DNA of 64,000 nt from Pseudoduganella umbonata (GCF_014192225.1 NZ_JACHXS010000001.1:894440-958439), one strand, 5' to 3'. Positions 1 through 8,880 are shown, counted from the first letter of the stretch. Numbers and translations are program-made. The notes: a model not told the origin generated them from the sequence alone.

Positions 1-13
1 GCTGCCGCTTTGC

Positions 14-1348
14 TTATTCGTGGCCGCGCACCAGGCTGCGCGTCGCCTCGAACGGCCGCAAACCCGACCAGCACAGCCAGATCGCCGCCAGCGCGGTCGG
101 CAGCACGGTAGCGCTGATGGCCCAGTGCAGCTTGCCATCGTCGCGCAGGATGTGGTCCGATACCAGCGCCACCAGGGTCGGCCCCAGCCCGATGCCCAGC
201 AGCCCGGCGACCAGCAGGTAGACCGACACCGCCTGCCCGCGCATATTGTTCGGACAGACTTCCTGGATGCAGGCCGGCGCCGCCGACTGCGAGATGCTCA
301 GGCCGAACACCGCGCAGCCGAGCAGCGCGAACGCCGTGCCGGCATCGCCGGCGAGCGGCCACAGCACGGCCGTCGGTGCGCATACCACCGTGCCCGCCAG
401 TGCGACCCTGAACCGCGCTGCCGGCACCCGCAGCCGCAGCCAGCGGTCGCTCAGATAGCCGCCGAGCAGCGTGCCGCCCAGGCCGGCGACGGCGATGATG
501 ACGCCGAGCACGATCCCGGCGCGGCTGGCCGGCATGTGGAAGCGGCGGTCGAACAGCGCCGGCGCCCATGACAGCATGCCGTAGCCGATCACGGCAAGCA
601 GCGCGGGATAGGTCAGCAGGCGGCCGAAGGTGGCCCGGTGCTGCCCGAGAAAGCGGGCAAACGCCGCCACCGAGCATCGCTCCGCCTGGACACCTTGTTC
701 GCGCCGCACCGGCTCGCGTATGCTGAACAGCAATGCGCCAAGCAGGATGCCCGGGGCAGCCGCGGCCAGGAAGCATATGCGCCAGGCCGGCATCGTGCCC
801 AGCAGGGGCAGCGCCATGCCCTGCGGCGGGATGGCGCCCAGCAGCCATCCGCCCAGGAGCATCGACGCGCCCGAACCGACCGCCAGCGAGGTGTAGTAGA
901 AGGCCAGTGCGCGCCCGCGCCGCTCCGGCGCCACATAGTCGGCAATGATCGAATACGCGGCCGGTGCCAGCACCGCTTCGCCGACACCCACACCCATGCG
1001 CGCCAGGAACAGCACGGTGTACGAGTCGGCAAGCCCGGAAAGCGCCGTCATCAGGGACCAGAACAGCAGGCCCCAGAAGATCAGGTTGCGCCGCACCGCG
1101 CGGTCGACCAGGCGCCCGAGCGGCAAGCCCGTCAACGTGTAGCAGATCGAGAACGCATAGCCCTGCAGCAGGCTGAACGCCGTGTCCGAGATCTGGAAAT
1201 GGTCGCGGATCGGCCGCACCAGCAAGGCCGGCAACTGGCGGTCGAGCTGCGAGAACAGGGTGACCAGGAACAGCACGCCGATGACCCAGGCGGCGTAGCC
1301 GAGGCTGGGATAAGGGGCGGCCAGGCGCTGTCGCGAAAGGATGTCCAT
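14..1348 (-). CDS. MFS transporter, Spinster-like
   Basis: A 444-residue inner-membrane carrier with about 12 hydrophobic segments. The conserved loop after TM2 is visible (GLPLGRLVDRAVRR, about residues 75-88), as is the TM4 region rich in Gly and Glu (RMGVGVGEAVLAPAAYS). The length and the VGVGEA motif fit the Spinster-like branch of the major facilitator superfamily, often found beside TonB receptors in catabolic clusters. It starts 18 bp after the stop of the TonB receptor gene and is read in the same direction, so the two probably form an operon that brings a substrate across the outer and then the inner membrane. The substrate is not known. The start ATG has only a weak GGGAAA ribosome binding site. 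Confidence 0.88.
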   Translation of the reverse strand: MDILSRQRLAAPYPSLGYAAWVIGVLFLVTLFSQLDRQLPALLVRPIRDHFQISDTAFSLLQGYAFSICYTLTGLPLGRLVDRAVRRNLIFWGLLFWSLMTALSGLADSYTVLFLARMGVGVGEAVLAPAAYSIIADYVAPERRGRALAFYYTSLAVGSGASMLLGGWLLGAIPPQGMALPLLGTMPAWRICFLAAAAPGILLGALLFSIREPVRREQGVQAERCSVAAFARFLGQHRATFGRLLTYPALLAVIGYGMLSWAPALFDRRFHMPASRAGIVLGVIIAVAGLGGTLLGGYLSDRWLRLRVPAARFRVALAGTVVCAPTAVLWPLAGDAGTAFALLGCAVFGLSISQSAAPACIQEVCPNNMRGQAVSVYLLVAGLLGIGLGPTLVALVSDHILRDDGKLHWAISATVLPTALAAIWLCWSGLRPFEATRSLVRGHE

Positions 1349-1366
1349 GTCGTGTTTTCCCGGGGC

Positions 1367-3673
1367 TCAGAAACGCTGTTCGAGGTTGATGCCGAAGGTG
1401 CGCGGATCGCCCGGCGTCTGGTTGTTGTAGCCCTGGATGGCGAACGAATTCGACCGGGCCAGATAGTACTTGCCGGCCAGGTTCTTGCCCCACAGGCTGA
1501 CACGCGTGCGCTCGCCGCGCAGATTGAGCGTGACCATCGCGTTCAGCAGCCCGAATGGCGGCTGGCTGTTCGATGCGATCTGGCCGGCCGACAGCGGCTG
1601 GAACGGCAGGGTATTGGTATTGACGGGCTGGAAGTACGCGACTTTCGAGCGCCAGTTGTAGTCGGCATGCAGGTCGAGCTGCCCGAGCGGGGTGGCAAGC
1701 GGATAGTCCGCGCCCAGCGCGACGGTGGTCCTGGCCGTCGTGACGAACGGCAGGCCCTCGAACGGGCCATTGTCGAAGGCTGGATCGGTCAGGCCGATCG
1801 CGGCGGACAGGCTCAGGTTCGCCAAGCGCAGCACGGCGTCGAGTTCCAGTCCCTTGATCGTCGCATCGCCGGCATTGACGACGGCGCTGATCGTCGTCGT
1901 GCTGCCGGGCGGGAATTGCGGCGTGATCTGCTGGATATCCGTGTACTTTGCCACGTAGGCCGCCAGGTTCAGGCGCAAGCGGCGCTGCAACAGTTCCGTC
2001 TTCGCGCCCGCCTCGTACGACATCACCTGTTCCTTGTCGAAGGGCGCATAGCCGAAGGCCGTGGTGGCGCCTGCCGGCTGGAAGCCGCCCGAACGGAAGC
2101 CGCGCGAGACCTTGCCGTAGAGGAGCGTGCCGTCGTCGAACCGGTAGTCGAGGCCGAGCGTCCAGGGCGTGTAGCGGGCATGCAGCGCCGCCGGCACATA
2201 GCGGCATCCGCCCGCGTCCAGCCCGGCCGCGGCCAGCGCGCAACCGGCGCTGCCGGCCAGCATGGCCCCCGTTTGCACGAGGTAGCGCGGCGCATGGTAG
2301 TCGACCTCGCGCTTGTCCCGCACCAGGCGCGCGCCGGCGGTAGCGCGCAGGCGCGGCAGCACGGCATACGTGAGCTGGCCGAACACGCTGGCCGACGTCT
2401 GGTCCGAATCGAATTCGTTCAGGCGGCCCAGCATATTGGCGCCCGAGGGCGTGGTGACCAGGCTGCTGTCGCGCAGCGCCTCGCTGAAATAATAGGCGCC
2501 GGCGATCCAGTCGAGGCGGTCGTCGAGCGCGCTGCCATAGACCTGCAGCTCCTGGGTGAACTGGTGGCCGCCCACCGCGTAGCGCTGCAACTGGTTGACG
2601 AATACGGGCGTCGCATCGAGGTCGTAGCCGCTGACCGTGGCGAGATGCCGGTAGGCGCTGATCGACTTGACGGTGGCCGGGCCGGCGTTCCAGCGCACCG
2701 TCGCGGTCGTGTTGTCGACATCGGTGGTGTTGCGCGGATTGAAGCCGGCGTAGCTGGTATAGCCGCCATCCTGGACGTAGCCGGCGATCGGCGCCAGCGC
2801 GCGGGCGGCGATGGCGGGATCGAAGAAGTGGACGATCCACACCTGCGATGCGGCATCGCTGCGGAACCGGTCCCAGGTCACATCGACCAGCAAATCGCGC
2901 AGCGGCCTGCTGCGCAGCGAGGCGCGGACATAGCGCCGGTCCTCGTCGCCGAGCTGCTCGCCGAGTGCAGCGCTGCGGCCACGCCCATCGTGCCGCAGCC
3001 CGTCGACCACCAGGCGCAGTGCCGTGGTGTCGCCGAGCGGCACGTTGACGATGCCGGTGAGCGAGCGCTGCCTGTAGTTGCCCACGCCCGCGGTCACGCT
3101 GCCTTCGAAGGCCGGCTGCGGCGCCCGGGTCGTCATGTTCAGCGCACCGCCGATGGTATTGCGGCCGAACAGCGTGCCCTGCGGTCCGCGGATGACCTCG
3201 ACGGCGTCCATGTCGACCAGCGCCGCGTTGGCGCCGGCGGTGCGTGCATAGTAGACGCCGTTGACATAGATGCCGACAGTGGGATCGTTGTTCGAGGAAA
3301 TCGAAGTCGGCGCGATGCCGCGCATGCCGATGATCATGTTGTTCTTGCCGACCGGGGTGTCGCTGATCAGCAGCGATGGCGCGTTGGCGCTGAGCGCCTT
3401 GATGTCGCCGACCTGGCGCCTGGCCAGCTCGCCGGCGTCGATGGCGGTGATTGCCGCCGGCACTTCCTGCAAGGCCTGTTCGCGGCGCTGCGACGTGACG
3501 ATGATGCGCGGCACCGCAGGCGCCGTCTCGGCCTGCGCGGCCTGCGCGGCCTGCGCGGCCTGCTCGGGCGGTTCGGCCGGGAGCGTTTCGGGTGGCGCGG
3601 CGAGTGCGCCGCCGCCAAGGACGGCGACGGCGAAGCCGCCGGCAAGCAGGGGCAGTGGAACGGATCGGGTCAT
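1367..3673 (-). CDS. TonB-dependent outer-membrane receptor
   Basis: A 768-residue outer-membrane receptor. The N-terminus is a signal peptide ending near ALAAPP, then an Ala/Gln-rich linker (AAQ repeats), then the plug domain with the conserved element VIRGPQGTLFGRNTIGGAL near residue 160. The rest is the 22-strand barrel, ending in a C-terminal Phe (LEQRF). The family imports large or hydrophobic ligands using TonB energy. I chose the ATG at 3673 because it has GGAG nine bases upstream; two upstream in-frame starts (3685, 3703) lack such a site and would put extra residues before the signal peptide. It is divergent from the LysR gene and shares with it a 27-bp dyad (3696-3722). With the downstream MFS gene it forms the likely uptake unit of the catabolic cluster. 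The ligand is unknown. Confidence 0.92.
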   Translation of the reverse strand: MTRSVPLPLLAGGFAVAVLGGGALAAPPETLPAEPPEQAAQAAQAAQAETAPAVPRIIVTSQRREQALQEVPAAITAIDAGELARRQVGDIKALSANAPSLLISDTPVGKNNMIIGMRGIAPTSISSNNDPTVGIYVNGVYYARTAGANAALVDMDAVEVIRGPQGTLFGRNTIGGALNMTTRAPQPAFEGSVTAGVGNYRQRSLTGIVNVPLGDTTALRLVVDGLRHDGRGRSAALGEQLGDEDRRYVRASLRSRPLRDLLVDVTWDRFRSDAASQVWIVHFFDPAIAARALAPIAGYVQDGGYTSYAGFNPRNTTDVDNTTATVRWNAGPATVKSISAYRHLATVSGYDLDATPVFVNQLQRYAVGGHQFTQELQVYGSALDDRLDWIAGAYYFSEALRDSSLVTTPSGANMLGRLNEFDSDQTSASVFGQLTYAVLPRLRATAGARLVRDKREVDYHAPRYLVQTGAMLAGSAGCALAAAGLDAGGCRYVPAALHARYTPWTLGLDYRFDDGTLLYGKVSRGFRSGGFQPAGATTAFGYAPFDKEQVMSYEAGAKTELLQRRLRLNLAAYVAKYTDIQQITPQFPPGSTTTISAVVNAGDATIKGLELDAVLRLANLSLSAAIGLTDPAFDNGPFEGLPFVTTARTTVALGADYPLATPLGQLDLHADYNWRSKVAYFQPVNTNTLPFQPLSAGQIASNSQPPFGLLNAMVTLNLRGERTRVSLWGKNLAGKYYLARSNSFAIQGYNNQTPGDPRTFGINLEQRF
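3531..3566 (-). repeat. Four-copy 9-bp repeat in the TonB receptor linker
   Basis: Four head-to-tail copies of a 9-bp unit (GCCTGCGCG on the plus strand, the last with one change). They encode Ala-Gln-Ala-type repeats in the linker between signal peptide and plug domain. Because the unit is a multiple of three, a change in copy number would alter linker length without a frameshift. Confidence 0.7.
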
Positions 3674-3695
3674 GCGGGTCTCCATGAATATTATT

Positions 3696-3722
3696 GTGAA
3701 CAAAGTCTACAAAACTGTTCAC
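3696..3722. promoter_or_regulatory. 27-bp dyad operator, copy a
   Basis: Perfect inverted repeat GTGAACA-N13-TGTTCAC in the divergent region between the TonB receptor (start 3673) and the LysR gene (start 3769). It has the same geometry as seven other sites in this window: 7-bp half-sites, 13-bp spacer, 27 bp in all. It could control either or both genes. Confidence 0.75.
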
Positions 3723-3768
3723 TTAACGTAAAATCAAATAATCATGAATCGAGGTATCGGAAAAACGC

Positions 3769-4680
3769 ATGTCACGCACCGATAACGTCAGCCTGCGCCA
3801 GCTGCGCTACTTCGTGGCCGCCGCCGAGACCGGCCGCTTCTCGATGGCCGCCACGCGCGCCCACGTGTCGCAGTCGGCAATCACCAACGCGGTGCTGCTG
3901 CTCGAGCAGGAACTGGGCGTGCGGCTGTTCGAGCGCAAGCCGCATGGCGTTGCCCTGACCGCCGACGGCCAGCGCTTCTACCACCGCACGCGCGGCATTC
4001 TCGACTCGCTGGCGGACTGCCTGCGCGAGCAGCACCTGCCGGCGCTGCAGCTTTCCGGGCCGCTGCGCATCGGCGCGTCGTACACCCTGCTCGGCTATTT
4101 CCTGCCGCCCTTGCTGTCCCGCTTCCGCGACCAGTATCCCGATGTCGCGCTCGACCTGGCGGACATGCACCGCCAGGCCATCGAGGACGCCGTGCAGGCC
4201 GGGAGCATCGACATCGGCGTGGTGATCCTGTCGAACATCGCGGAGCGCGAGCGGTTCGGCCACCACGTCCTGGTGCGGTCGCGGCGCCAGCTGTGGCTGG
4301 CGGCGGATCACCCGCTGCTCGCCAAGGAAAACGCCGCGCTGGCAGACATCGCGGCCTATCCGTACATCCAGGTGACGGTGGACGAGAGCGAGGAGTCGAC
4401 CGGGCGCTACTGGCAGGCGCGCGGCGTGCGCCCGCCCGTCGCTTTCCGCACCAGTTCGATGGAGGCGCTGCGCGGGCTGATCGCCCACGGCTTCGGCGTC
4501 AGCATCCTGTCCGACATGGTTTACCGGCACTGGTCGCTGGAAGGCAAGAAGATCGAGGCCCGGCCGATCCTCGACGTGGTGCCCGACATGGAAGTGGGAC
4601 TGATCTGGCGCCGCGGCCAGCCGCTGGAAGCGCCGGCCGAGGCATTCCGCCAGTTCCTGATCAGGACCAGCGGGAGTTGA
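3769..4680 (+). CDS. LysR-family transcriptional regulator
   Basis: A 303-residue regulator of normal LysR length. The N-terminal winged helix-turn-helix is at about residues 7-65 (LRQLRYFVAAAETGRFSMAA, then the SQSAITNAVLLLEQELGVRLFERK recognition region). The remainder is the substrate-binding-like effector domain. A GAGG sequence lies about 14 bases before the ATG. It is divergent from the TonB receptor and convergent with the acyl-CoA dehydrogenase operon, so it probably senses the cluster's substrate or an intermediate. LysR sites usually contain T-N11-A; whether it uses the 27-bp dyad next to its promoter is open, as that dyad has TetR-like symmetry. Confidence 0.9.
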   Translation: MSRTDNVSLRQLRYFVAAAETGRFSMAATRAHVSQSAITNAVLLLEQELGVRLFERKPHGVALTADGQRFYHRTRGILDSLADCLREQHLPALQLSGPLRIGASYTLLGYFLPPLLSRFRDQYPDVALDLADMHRQAIEDAVQAGSIDIGVVILSNIAERERFGHHVLVRSRRQLWLAADHPLLAKENAALADIAAYPYIQVTVDESEESTGRYWQARGVRPPVAFRTSSMEALRGLIAHGFGVSILSDMVYRHWSLEGKKIEARPILDVVPDMEVGLIWRRGQPLEAPAEAFRQFLIRTSGS

Positions 4681-4688
4681 AACACGCA

Positions 4689-4718
4689 GCGGCCAGCCGG
4701 GCCGGGCCGGCTGGCCGC
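4689..4718. terminator. GC-rich hairpin between convergent genes
   Basis: A 12-bp perfect stem (GCGGCCAGCCGG at 4689-4700, complement at 4707-4718) with a 6-base loop, lying between the stop codons of the LysR gene and the acyl-CoA dehydrogenase. There is no T-tract on either side, so it is not a textbook intrinsic terminator; it may still end or stabilise both transcripts. Confidence 0.5.
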
Positions 4719-4727
4719 CTCGCAGCG

Positions 4728-5852
4728 CTACAGGGAGCGCGCGATGATTTCCTTCATGATCTCCGACGTGCCGCCGTAGATGCGTGCGACGCGGGCGTCC
4801 ACCCAGGCACGGCTGATCTTGTACTCGCTCATGAAGCCGTAGCCGCCGTGCAGCTGCAGCAGCTCGTCCAGCACCCTGCCCTGCATTTCCGATCCCATCA
4901 GCTTGCACATCGCGCCCACCTCGGCCGACAGCTCGCCGCGCATGGCCTTGGCCAGGCAGTCGTCGACGAACACGCGCAGCATCGTGGCCTGGGCCTTGCA
5001 CTCGGCCAGCTTGAAGCGGGTGTTCTGGAAATCGAACACGGACTTGCCGAACACCTTGCGCTCGCGGACATAGCCGAGCGTGTCTTCGAGCAGCGCGTCG
5101 ATGCTGGCGGCGGCGCGCAGGCCGATGATGGTGCGCTCCCACGCCAGCTGGTGAGTCAGGTAGGAAAAGCCCTTGTTTTCCTCGCCGAGGCGGTTGGCCA
5201 CCGGCACCCGCACGTCGTCGAAGAACAGCTCGGACGTGTCCTGCCCCTTCAGGCCGATCTTTTCCAGCAGCTTGCCCTTGGAGAAGCCGGCGCGGTCGGC
5301 CTCGACGCAGACCAGGGTCAGGTCCTTGGCGGCCGGGTCCAGCTTGGCCGCGGTCACCACCAGGTCGGCATTGCCGCCGTTGGTGATGAAGGTCTTCTGG
5401 CCCGTCACCACGTAATCGTCGCCGTCGCGCCGCGCGCTGGTGCGCATCGAGCGCAGGTCGGAGCCGATGCCCGGTTCGCTCATCGCGATCACGCCGATCG
5501 TGGCGCCGCTGACCATGCCGGGCAGCCATCGGCGCTTCTGCTCCTCGCTGCCGTAGGCCACGATGTAGGGCGCGACGATTTCGGAATGGGTCGTGAAACC
5601 GATCGCGGTGGCGTTGACGCGCGCCAGCTCCTCGATCATCACGGCCGAATGGCCGAAATCGCCGCCGGCGCCGCCATACTCTTCCGGCACGGTCGAGCAC
5701 AGCAACCCGACTTCGCCGGCCTTGCGCCAGACCGACTTCGGCACGATGCCGGCGTGTTCCCACTCCGGCAGGTGCGGCACGATCTCGTTCTCGATGAACC
5801 GCCGGGCCATCTCGCGGAACATCTGGTGGTCTTCACGGAATACCGTACGCAT
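4728..5852 (-). CDS. Acyl-CoA dehydrogenase, LCAD/IVD-like active site
   Basis: A 374-residue FAD flavoprotein that oxidises an acyl-CoA to the 2,3-enoyl-CoA and passes electrons to ETF. The signature AMSEPGIGSDL (about 123-133) and the C-terminal QLHGGYGF and YGGTSEI motifs are present. The usual catalytic Glu of medium- and short-chain enzymes (the E of YEGT) is Gly here. A Glu in helix G (AWERT, Glu239) is positioned like the catalytic base of long-chain and isovaleryl-CoA dehydrogenases, so the enzyme is probably active. It is the last gene of a minus-strand operon: amidohydrolase, two dehydrogenases, crotonase and this gene, 27 bp after the crotonase. The true substrate is unknown. Confidence 0.92.
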   Translation of the reverse strand: MRTVFREDHQMFREMARRFIENEIVPHLPEWEHAGIVPKSVWRKAGEVGLLCSTVPEEYGGAGGDFGHSAVMIEELARVNATAIGFTTHSEIVAPYIVAYGSEEQKRRWLPGMVSGATIGVIAMSEPGIGSDLRSMRTSARRDGDDYVVTGQKTFITNGGNADLVVTAAKLDPAAKDLTLVCVEADRAGFSKGKLLEKIGLKGQDTSELFFDDVRVPVANRLGEENKGFSYLTHQLAWERTIIGLRAAASIDALLEDTLGYVRERKVFGKSVFDFQNTRFKLAECKAQATMLRVFVDDCLAKAMRGELSAEVGAMCKLMGSEMQGRVLDELLQLHGGYGFMSEYKISRAWVDARVARIYGGTSEIMKEIIARSL

Positions 5853-5879
5853 GCTGCTTCTCCTGATATTGAACGGGTC

Positions 5880-6680
5880 TTATCTGCCCTGGTATTGCGG
5901 TTCGCGTTTGCCGAGGAAGGCGGCAACCGCTTCCGCGTGGTCCTCTGTGTGATGCGCCAGCGCCTGGTAGGCGGCCGACATTTCCAGCAGGGAGTCGAGC
6001 CGCATGTGCTGGCCCTCGCGCAACAGCCGCTTGGTCAGGCGCAGCCCGTGCGAGGGATTGACCGCCATGCGCCGCGCGATTTCCTGCGCCGCACTCTCGA
6101 GCTGCGCCACCGGCACGACTTCGGTCACCAGGCCCCACGCCAGGGCCGTGGCCGCGTCGATGCTGTCGCCCGTCAGCGCCATCAGGCTGGCCTTGGGCAT
6201 GCCGACGATGCGCGGCAGCAGCCATGCGCCGCCGTCGCCAGGCACGATGCCCAGCTTGACGAAACTCTCTGCGAATTTGGCGGTATCGGCGGCGATCCGC
6301 ACGTCGCACATGCAGGCGAGGTCGAGGCCGGCGCCGATCGCCGGACCGTTCAGGGCCGCGATTACCGGCACGTCCAGGTTGTACAGGCACGATGGAATGC
6401 GCTGGATGCCGTTGCGGTAGCTCTCGCTGACCTCGTACGGCGAGCCGGCGAAGATGCCGCCGCGCTCGGCCATGTCCTTGACGTTGCCGCCCGCGCAAAA
6501 GGCCGGGCCATTGCCCGTCAGGACCACGACCTTGACGCTCCGGTCGAGCCGCACCGCCGCGCACAGGTCGACGAATTCCTGCATCTGGGACGGCGTGCTC
6601 AGGGCGTTGCGCGTTTCAGGGCTGTTCAAGCGCACCGTCAGGATCGCTCCTTCGCGCTCGATTGCCAGGAAGGGAGTCAT
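5880..6680 (-). CDS. Enoyl-CoA hydratase/isomerase (crotonase) family protein
   Basis: A 266-residue crotonase-fold protein. The oxyanion-hole segments are visible: PAFCAGGNVKD (about 59-69) and ALNGPAIGAGLDLACM (109-124). Compared with rat mitochondrial enoyl-CoA hydratase, the two catalytic glutamates are replaced, by Asp120 and Phe140 (KFAESFVKLGIVPGDGG). This argues against simple hydratase chemistry and leaves isomerase, hydrolase, C-C cleaving or another crotonase reaction. Its start overlaps the stop of the upstream short acyl-CoA dehydrogenase by 4 bp (ATGA), so the two are translationally coupled. It probably acts on the product of one of the three dehydrogenases. The family call is firm; the reaction is open. 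Confidence 0.88.
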   Translation of the reverse strand: MTPFLAIEREGAILTVRLNSPETRNALSTPSQMQEFVDLCAAVRLDRSVKVVVLTGNGPAFCAGGNVKDMAERGGIFAGSPYEVSESYRNGIQRIPSCLYNLDVPVIAALNGPAIGAGLDLACMCDVRIAADTAKFAESFVKLGIVPGDGGAWLLPRIVGMPKASLMALTGDSIDAATALAWGLVTEVVPVAQLESAAQEIARRMAVNPSHGLRLTKRLLREGQHMRLDSLLEMSAAYQALAHHTEDHAEAVAAFLGKREPQYQGR

Positions 6681-7732
6681 GCGTATTGCTCCTGCAGGGT
6701 GCCGAAACGGCCATCGGTGATGCCGGGCCAGAAGGCCTCCGGACCGGCGGCACAGACCGCCCTGCCCAGCCGCTGGGACCAGGTGCTAGCCGAACCGAAC
6801 TCGCTGCGCCAGGACCACAGGCGGCGCGTGCTCAGGTGCAGCGAATGCTCGTGCGTGAAGCCGATCGCACCGTGCACCGCGTGGGCGATGCCCGCGCCGA
6901 TGCCGGCCGCTTCCGAGGCGCAGATCTTGGCGGCAATCGCCTGCAGCCGCACGATGCGGGTGTCCTCCGCCGCGAACGCCGCCTCGCACGCCATCACGGC
7001 GGCGGCGGCGTGTTCGGCCAGCACGGCGACCTGGTGCTGGATCGCCTGGAAGCTGCCGATCGGCTTGCCGAACTGGACCCGCTCGCCGGCATAGCCGGTG
7101 GCCATGGCCAGCACGCCTTCCAGCGCACCGGCAATCTGGGCCGCGCGAACCAGGGCGCCGCCGAGCAGCAGCACATCGGCCGGCCAGCCGGCCGGCAGCG
7201 GTGCCTGCGCCACCGGCGCCACGTCCTCGAACAGCAGCGTCGTGCGTGGCTCGGCGGCGGCATTGGCGCCGTCGAGCTGGCTGGCCGCTTCCGTCGGCAG
7301 CAGCACCACCATCGGCGCGCTCCCCCCGGTCACCGCCACCACCAGCGGCACCGTGCCGCCCCAAGGCACGTCCGGCGCCTTGCCGCTCACCAGGCTGCCC
7401 TGCAGGCGCAGCGAGCCGCCACCGACGATGCTGACCGGGCCGCCCGCCGGAGCCAGGCCGGCCGCGCCCAGCAGCCAGTTGGCCAGGATCGTCTCGGGCA
7501 GCGGCAGCGGCACGTTGAAGCGCCCGGCCAGGCGCATGACGCCGCAGACGTCGGCCCAGCTGGCCCCGGCGCCGCCGAGCGCCTCGGGCGCCAGCGCCAG
7601 CGGAAAGCCCGACTCCTCGACAGCCGCCCACATGGCTTGCGGCCAGGCGCCGTCCTCGCAGGCCAGCACCGCTGCGGGGCTGGCAATGTCGGCGAACAGG
7701 CGCTCGACCGTCGAATCAAACACTTGTCTCAT
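6677..7732 (-). CDS. Short acyl-CoA dehydrogenase-like subunit
   Basis: A 351-residue acyl-CoA dehydrogenase homologue, shorter than the usual 380. The N-terminal helical and beta domains are divergent, with no clear SEPGSGSD-type FAD/substrate signature. The C-terminal helical domain is recognisable (GKPIGSFQAIQHQVA, then HAVHGAIGFTHEHSLHL). No residue corresponds to a catalytic Glu at the C-terminus. Such short partners are known from alpha2beta2 heteromeric dehydrogenases of steroid and side-chain degradation, where one subunit carries the Glu. The gene begins 2 bp after the stop of a full-length dehydrogenase (7735-8880) and overlaps the crotonase by 4 bp, so a heteromeric complex with the upstream product is the natural reading. 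Confidence 0.85.
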   Translation of the reverse strand: MRQVFDSTVERLFADIASPAAVLACEDGAWPQAMWAAVEESGFPLALAPEALGGAGASWADVCGVMRLAGRFNVPLPLPETILANWLLGAAGLAPAGGPVSIVGGGSLRLQGSLVSGKAPDVPWGGTVPLVVAVTGGSAPMVVLLPTEAASQLDGANAAAEPRTTLLFEDVAPVAQAPLPAGWPADVLLLGGALVRAAQIAGALEGVLAMATGYAGERVQFGKPIGSFQAIQHQVAVLAEHAAAAVMACEAAFAAEDTRIVRLQAIAAKICASEAAGIGAGIAHAVHGAIGFTHEHSLHLSTRRLWSWRSEFGSASTWSQRLGRAVCAAGPEAFWPGITDGRFGTLQEQYA

Positions 7733-7734
7733 GA

Positions 7735-8880
7735 TTAACGCATTCCCAGTCCGCGCGCGATGATTCCGCGAAGTATTTCGCGTGTACCTCCGCGCAATGA
7801 AAATGAAGGAGCCTCCTGCATCAGGTAGGCCAGTACCCTGGCATGCTCGCTGCCGCCGCGCGTCGCCGGCGCAACGTCCAGCAGCGCTTCGGCCAGCTCG
7901 GGTATTTCCTGCTCGAAGGTGGTGCCGAGTTCCTTGACCACCGAGGCCTCCCAGGCCGGGTTGCGGCCTGCCGCCAGGTGGGCGGTGACAGCCAGCGACA
8001 TCTGCCTCAGGGTGGCCAGCCGCGCCGCCAGCCGGCCGATGTCGCGGGCTTGCAGCGCATCGGGTTCGGCACCGACCGCGCCGATCAGCGACTGCAGCAG
8101 CGCGATCGAGCTCAGGAAACGTTCCGGCCCGCTGCGCTCGAACGCCAGCTCGGCCGTGACCTGCGCCCAGCCGCAGCCCTCGGTGCCGATCAGGGCGCCG
8201 GCATCGAGGACCACGTCGTCGAAGAAGACTTCATTGAAGTGGGTGGCGCCGGTCAGGTCCTTGATCGGACGGATCGTAATGCCGGGCAGCGACAGGTCGA
8301 TGATGAACTGCGACAGGCCGTCGTTGCGCTTGCTGTCCGGATCGGTACGCACCAGCGCAATCATGTAGTGCGAGCGCTGGGCGTTGGTGGTCCATACTTT
8401 CTGGCCGTTGACGATCCACCGGCCGCCGTCGCGCCGTGCGCTGGTCCTGATCGACGCCAGGTCGGAACCCGAGTTCGGCTCGCTCATGCCGATGCAGAAG
8501 AACTGCTCGCCGCGGCAGATGGCCGGCAGGTGGAAATCCTTCTGGGCGTCGCTGCCGTAGTGGAGGATCTGCGGGCCGCTCTGGCGGTCGGCAAACCAGT
8601 GCGCTGACACCGGCGCGCCCGCGGCGAGCAGCTCCTCGACCACGACATAGCGTGCAAACGGGCTGGCCTCGGCACCGCCGTAGCGTTTCGGCAGGGCCAT
8701 GCCGATCCAGCCGCGCTCGCCCAGGCGGCGGCTGAACGCGGCATCGAATCCCATCCAGGACTCGGCGCGCCGCGCCGGCGCAATATCCGCCATCGCTTCG
8801 GCGAGGAAGCCGCGCACCGCGCCGCGAATCGCCTCGGCCTCGGGTGGCAGGGGGCTGTAGGTGAACTGGTCAATGGACAT
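7735..8880 (-). CDS. Acyl-CoA dehydrogenase, probable catalytic partner of heteromer
   Basis: A 381-residue acyl-CoA dehydrogenase. The motif GMSEPNSGSDLASIRT is present near residue 130, and the C-terminus has LRGGTREILRGIIARGLG. The classic YEGT Glu is missing (RGGT); a helix-G Glu in ELAFERSGPERF is a candidate base. It stands directly before the short dehydrogenase gene (2-bp gap), which supports a two-subunit enzyme. It follows the amidohydrolase by 81 bp, a gap that contains a strong hairpin (8917-8940). No good Shine-Dalgarno sequence is seen before the ATG. Acyl-CoA dehydrogenase membership is certain; the substrate is inferred only from context. Confidence 0.92.
   Translation of the reverse strand: MSIDQFTYSPLPPEAEAIRGAVRGFLAEAMADIAPARRAESWMGFDAAFSRRLGERGWIGMALPKRYGGAEASPFARYVVVEELLAAGAPVSAHWFADRQSGPQILHYGSDAQKDFHLPAICRGEQFFCIGMSEPNSGSDLASIRTSARRDGGRWIVNGQKVWTTNAQRSHYMIALVRTDPDSKRNDGLSQFIIDLSLPGITIRPIKDLTGATHFNEVFFDDVVLDAGALIGTEGCGWAQVTAELAFERSGPERFLSSIALLQSLIGAVGAEPDALQARDIGRLAARLATLRQMSLAVTAHLAAGRNPAWEASVVKELGTTFEQEIPELAEALLDVAPATRGGSEHARVLAYLMQEAPSFSLRGGTREILRGIIARGLGMR

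Noticed and set aside
3696..3722. Interpreting this dyad as a LysR T-N11-A site alone
   Set aside because: The exact 27-bp geometry recurs at seven other promoters not adjacent to LysR, so it is better read as a shared operator.
638..3958. Open frame of 1106 codons antisense to the TonB receptor and MFS genes
   Set aside because: It is an uninterrupted antisense frame typical of high-GC DNA. Its translation is Arg/Gln/Ala-rich and has no fold motif, whereas the opposite strand encodes clear families.
4293..7094. Long plus-strand open frame over the dehydrogenase genes
   Set aside because: It is antisense to the dehydrogenase and crotonase genes, has no domain features and shows the composition of a shadow frame.
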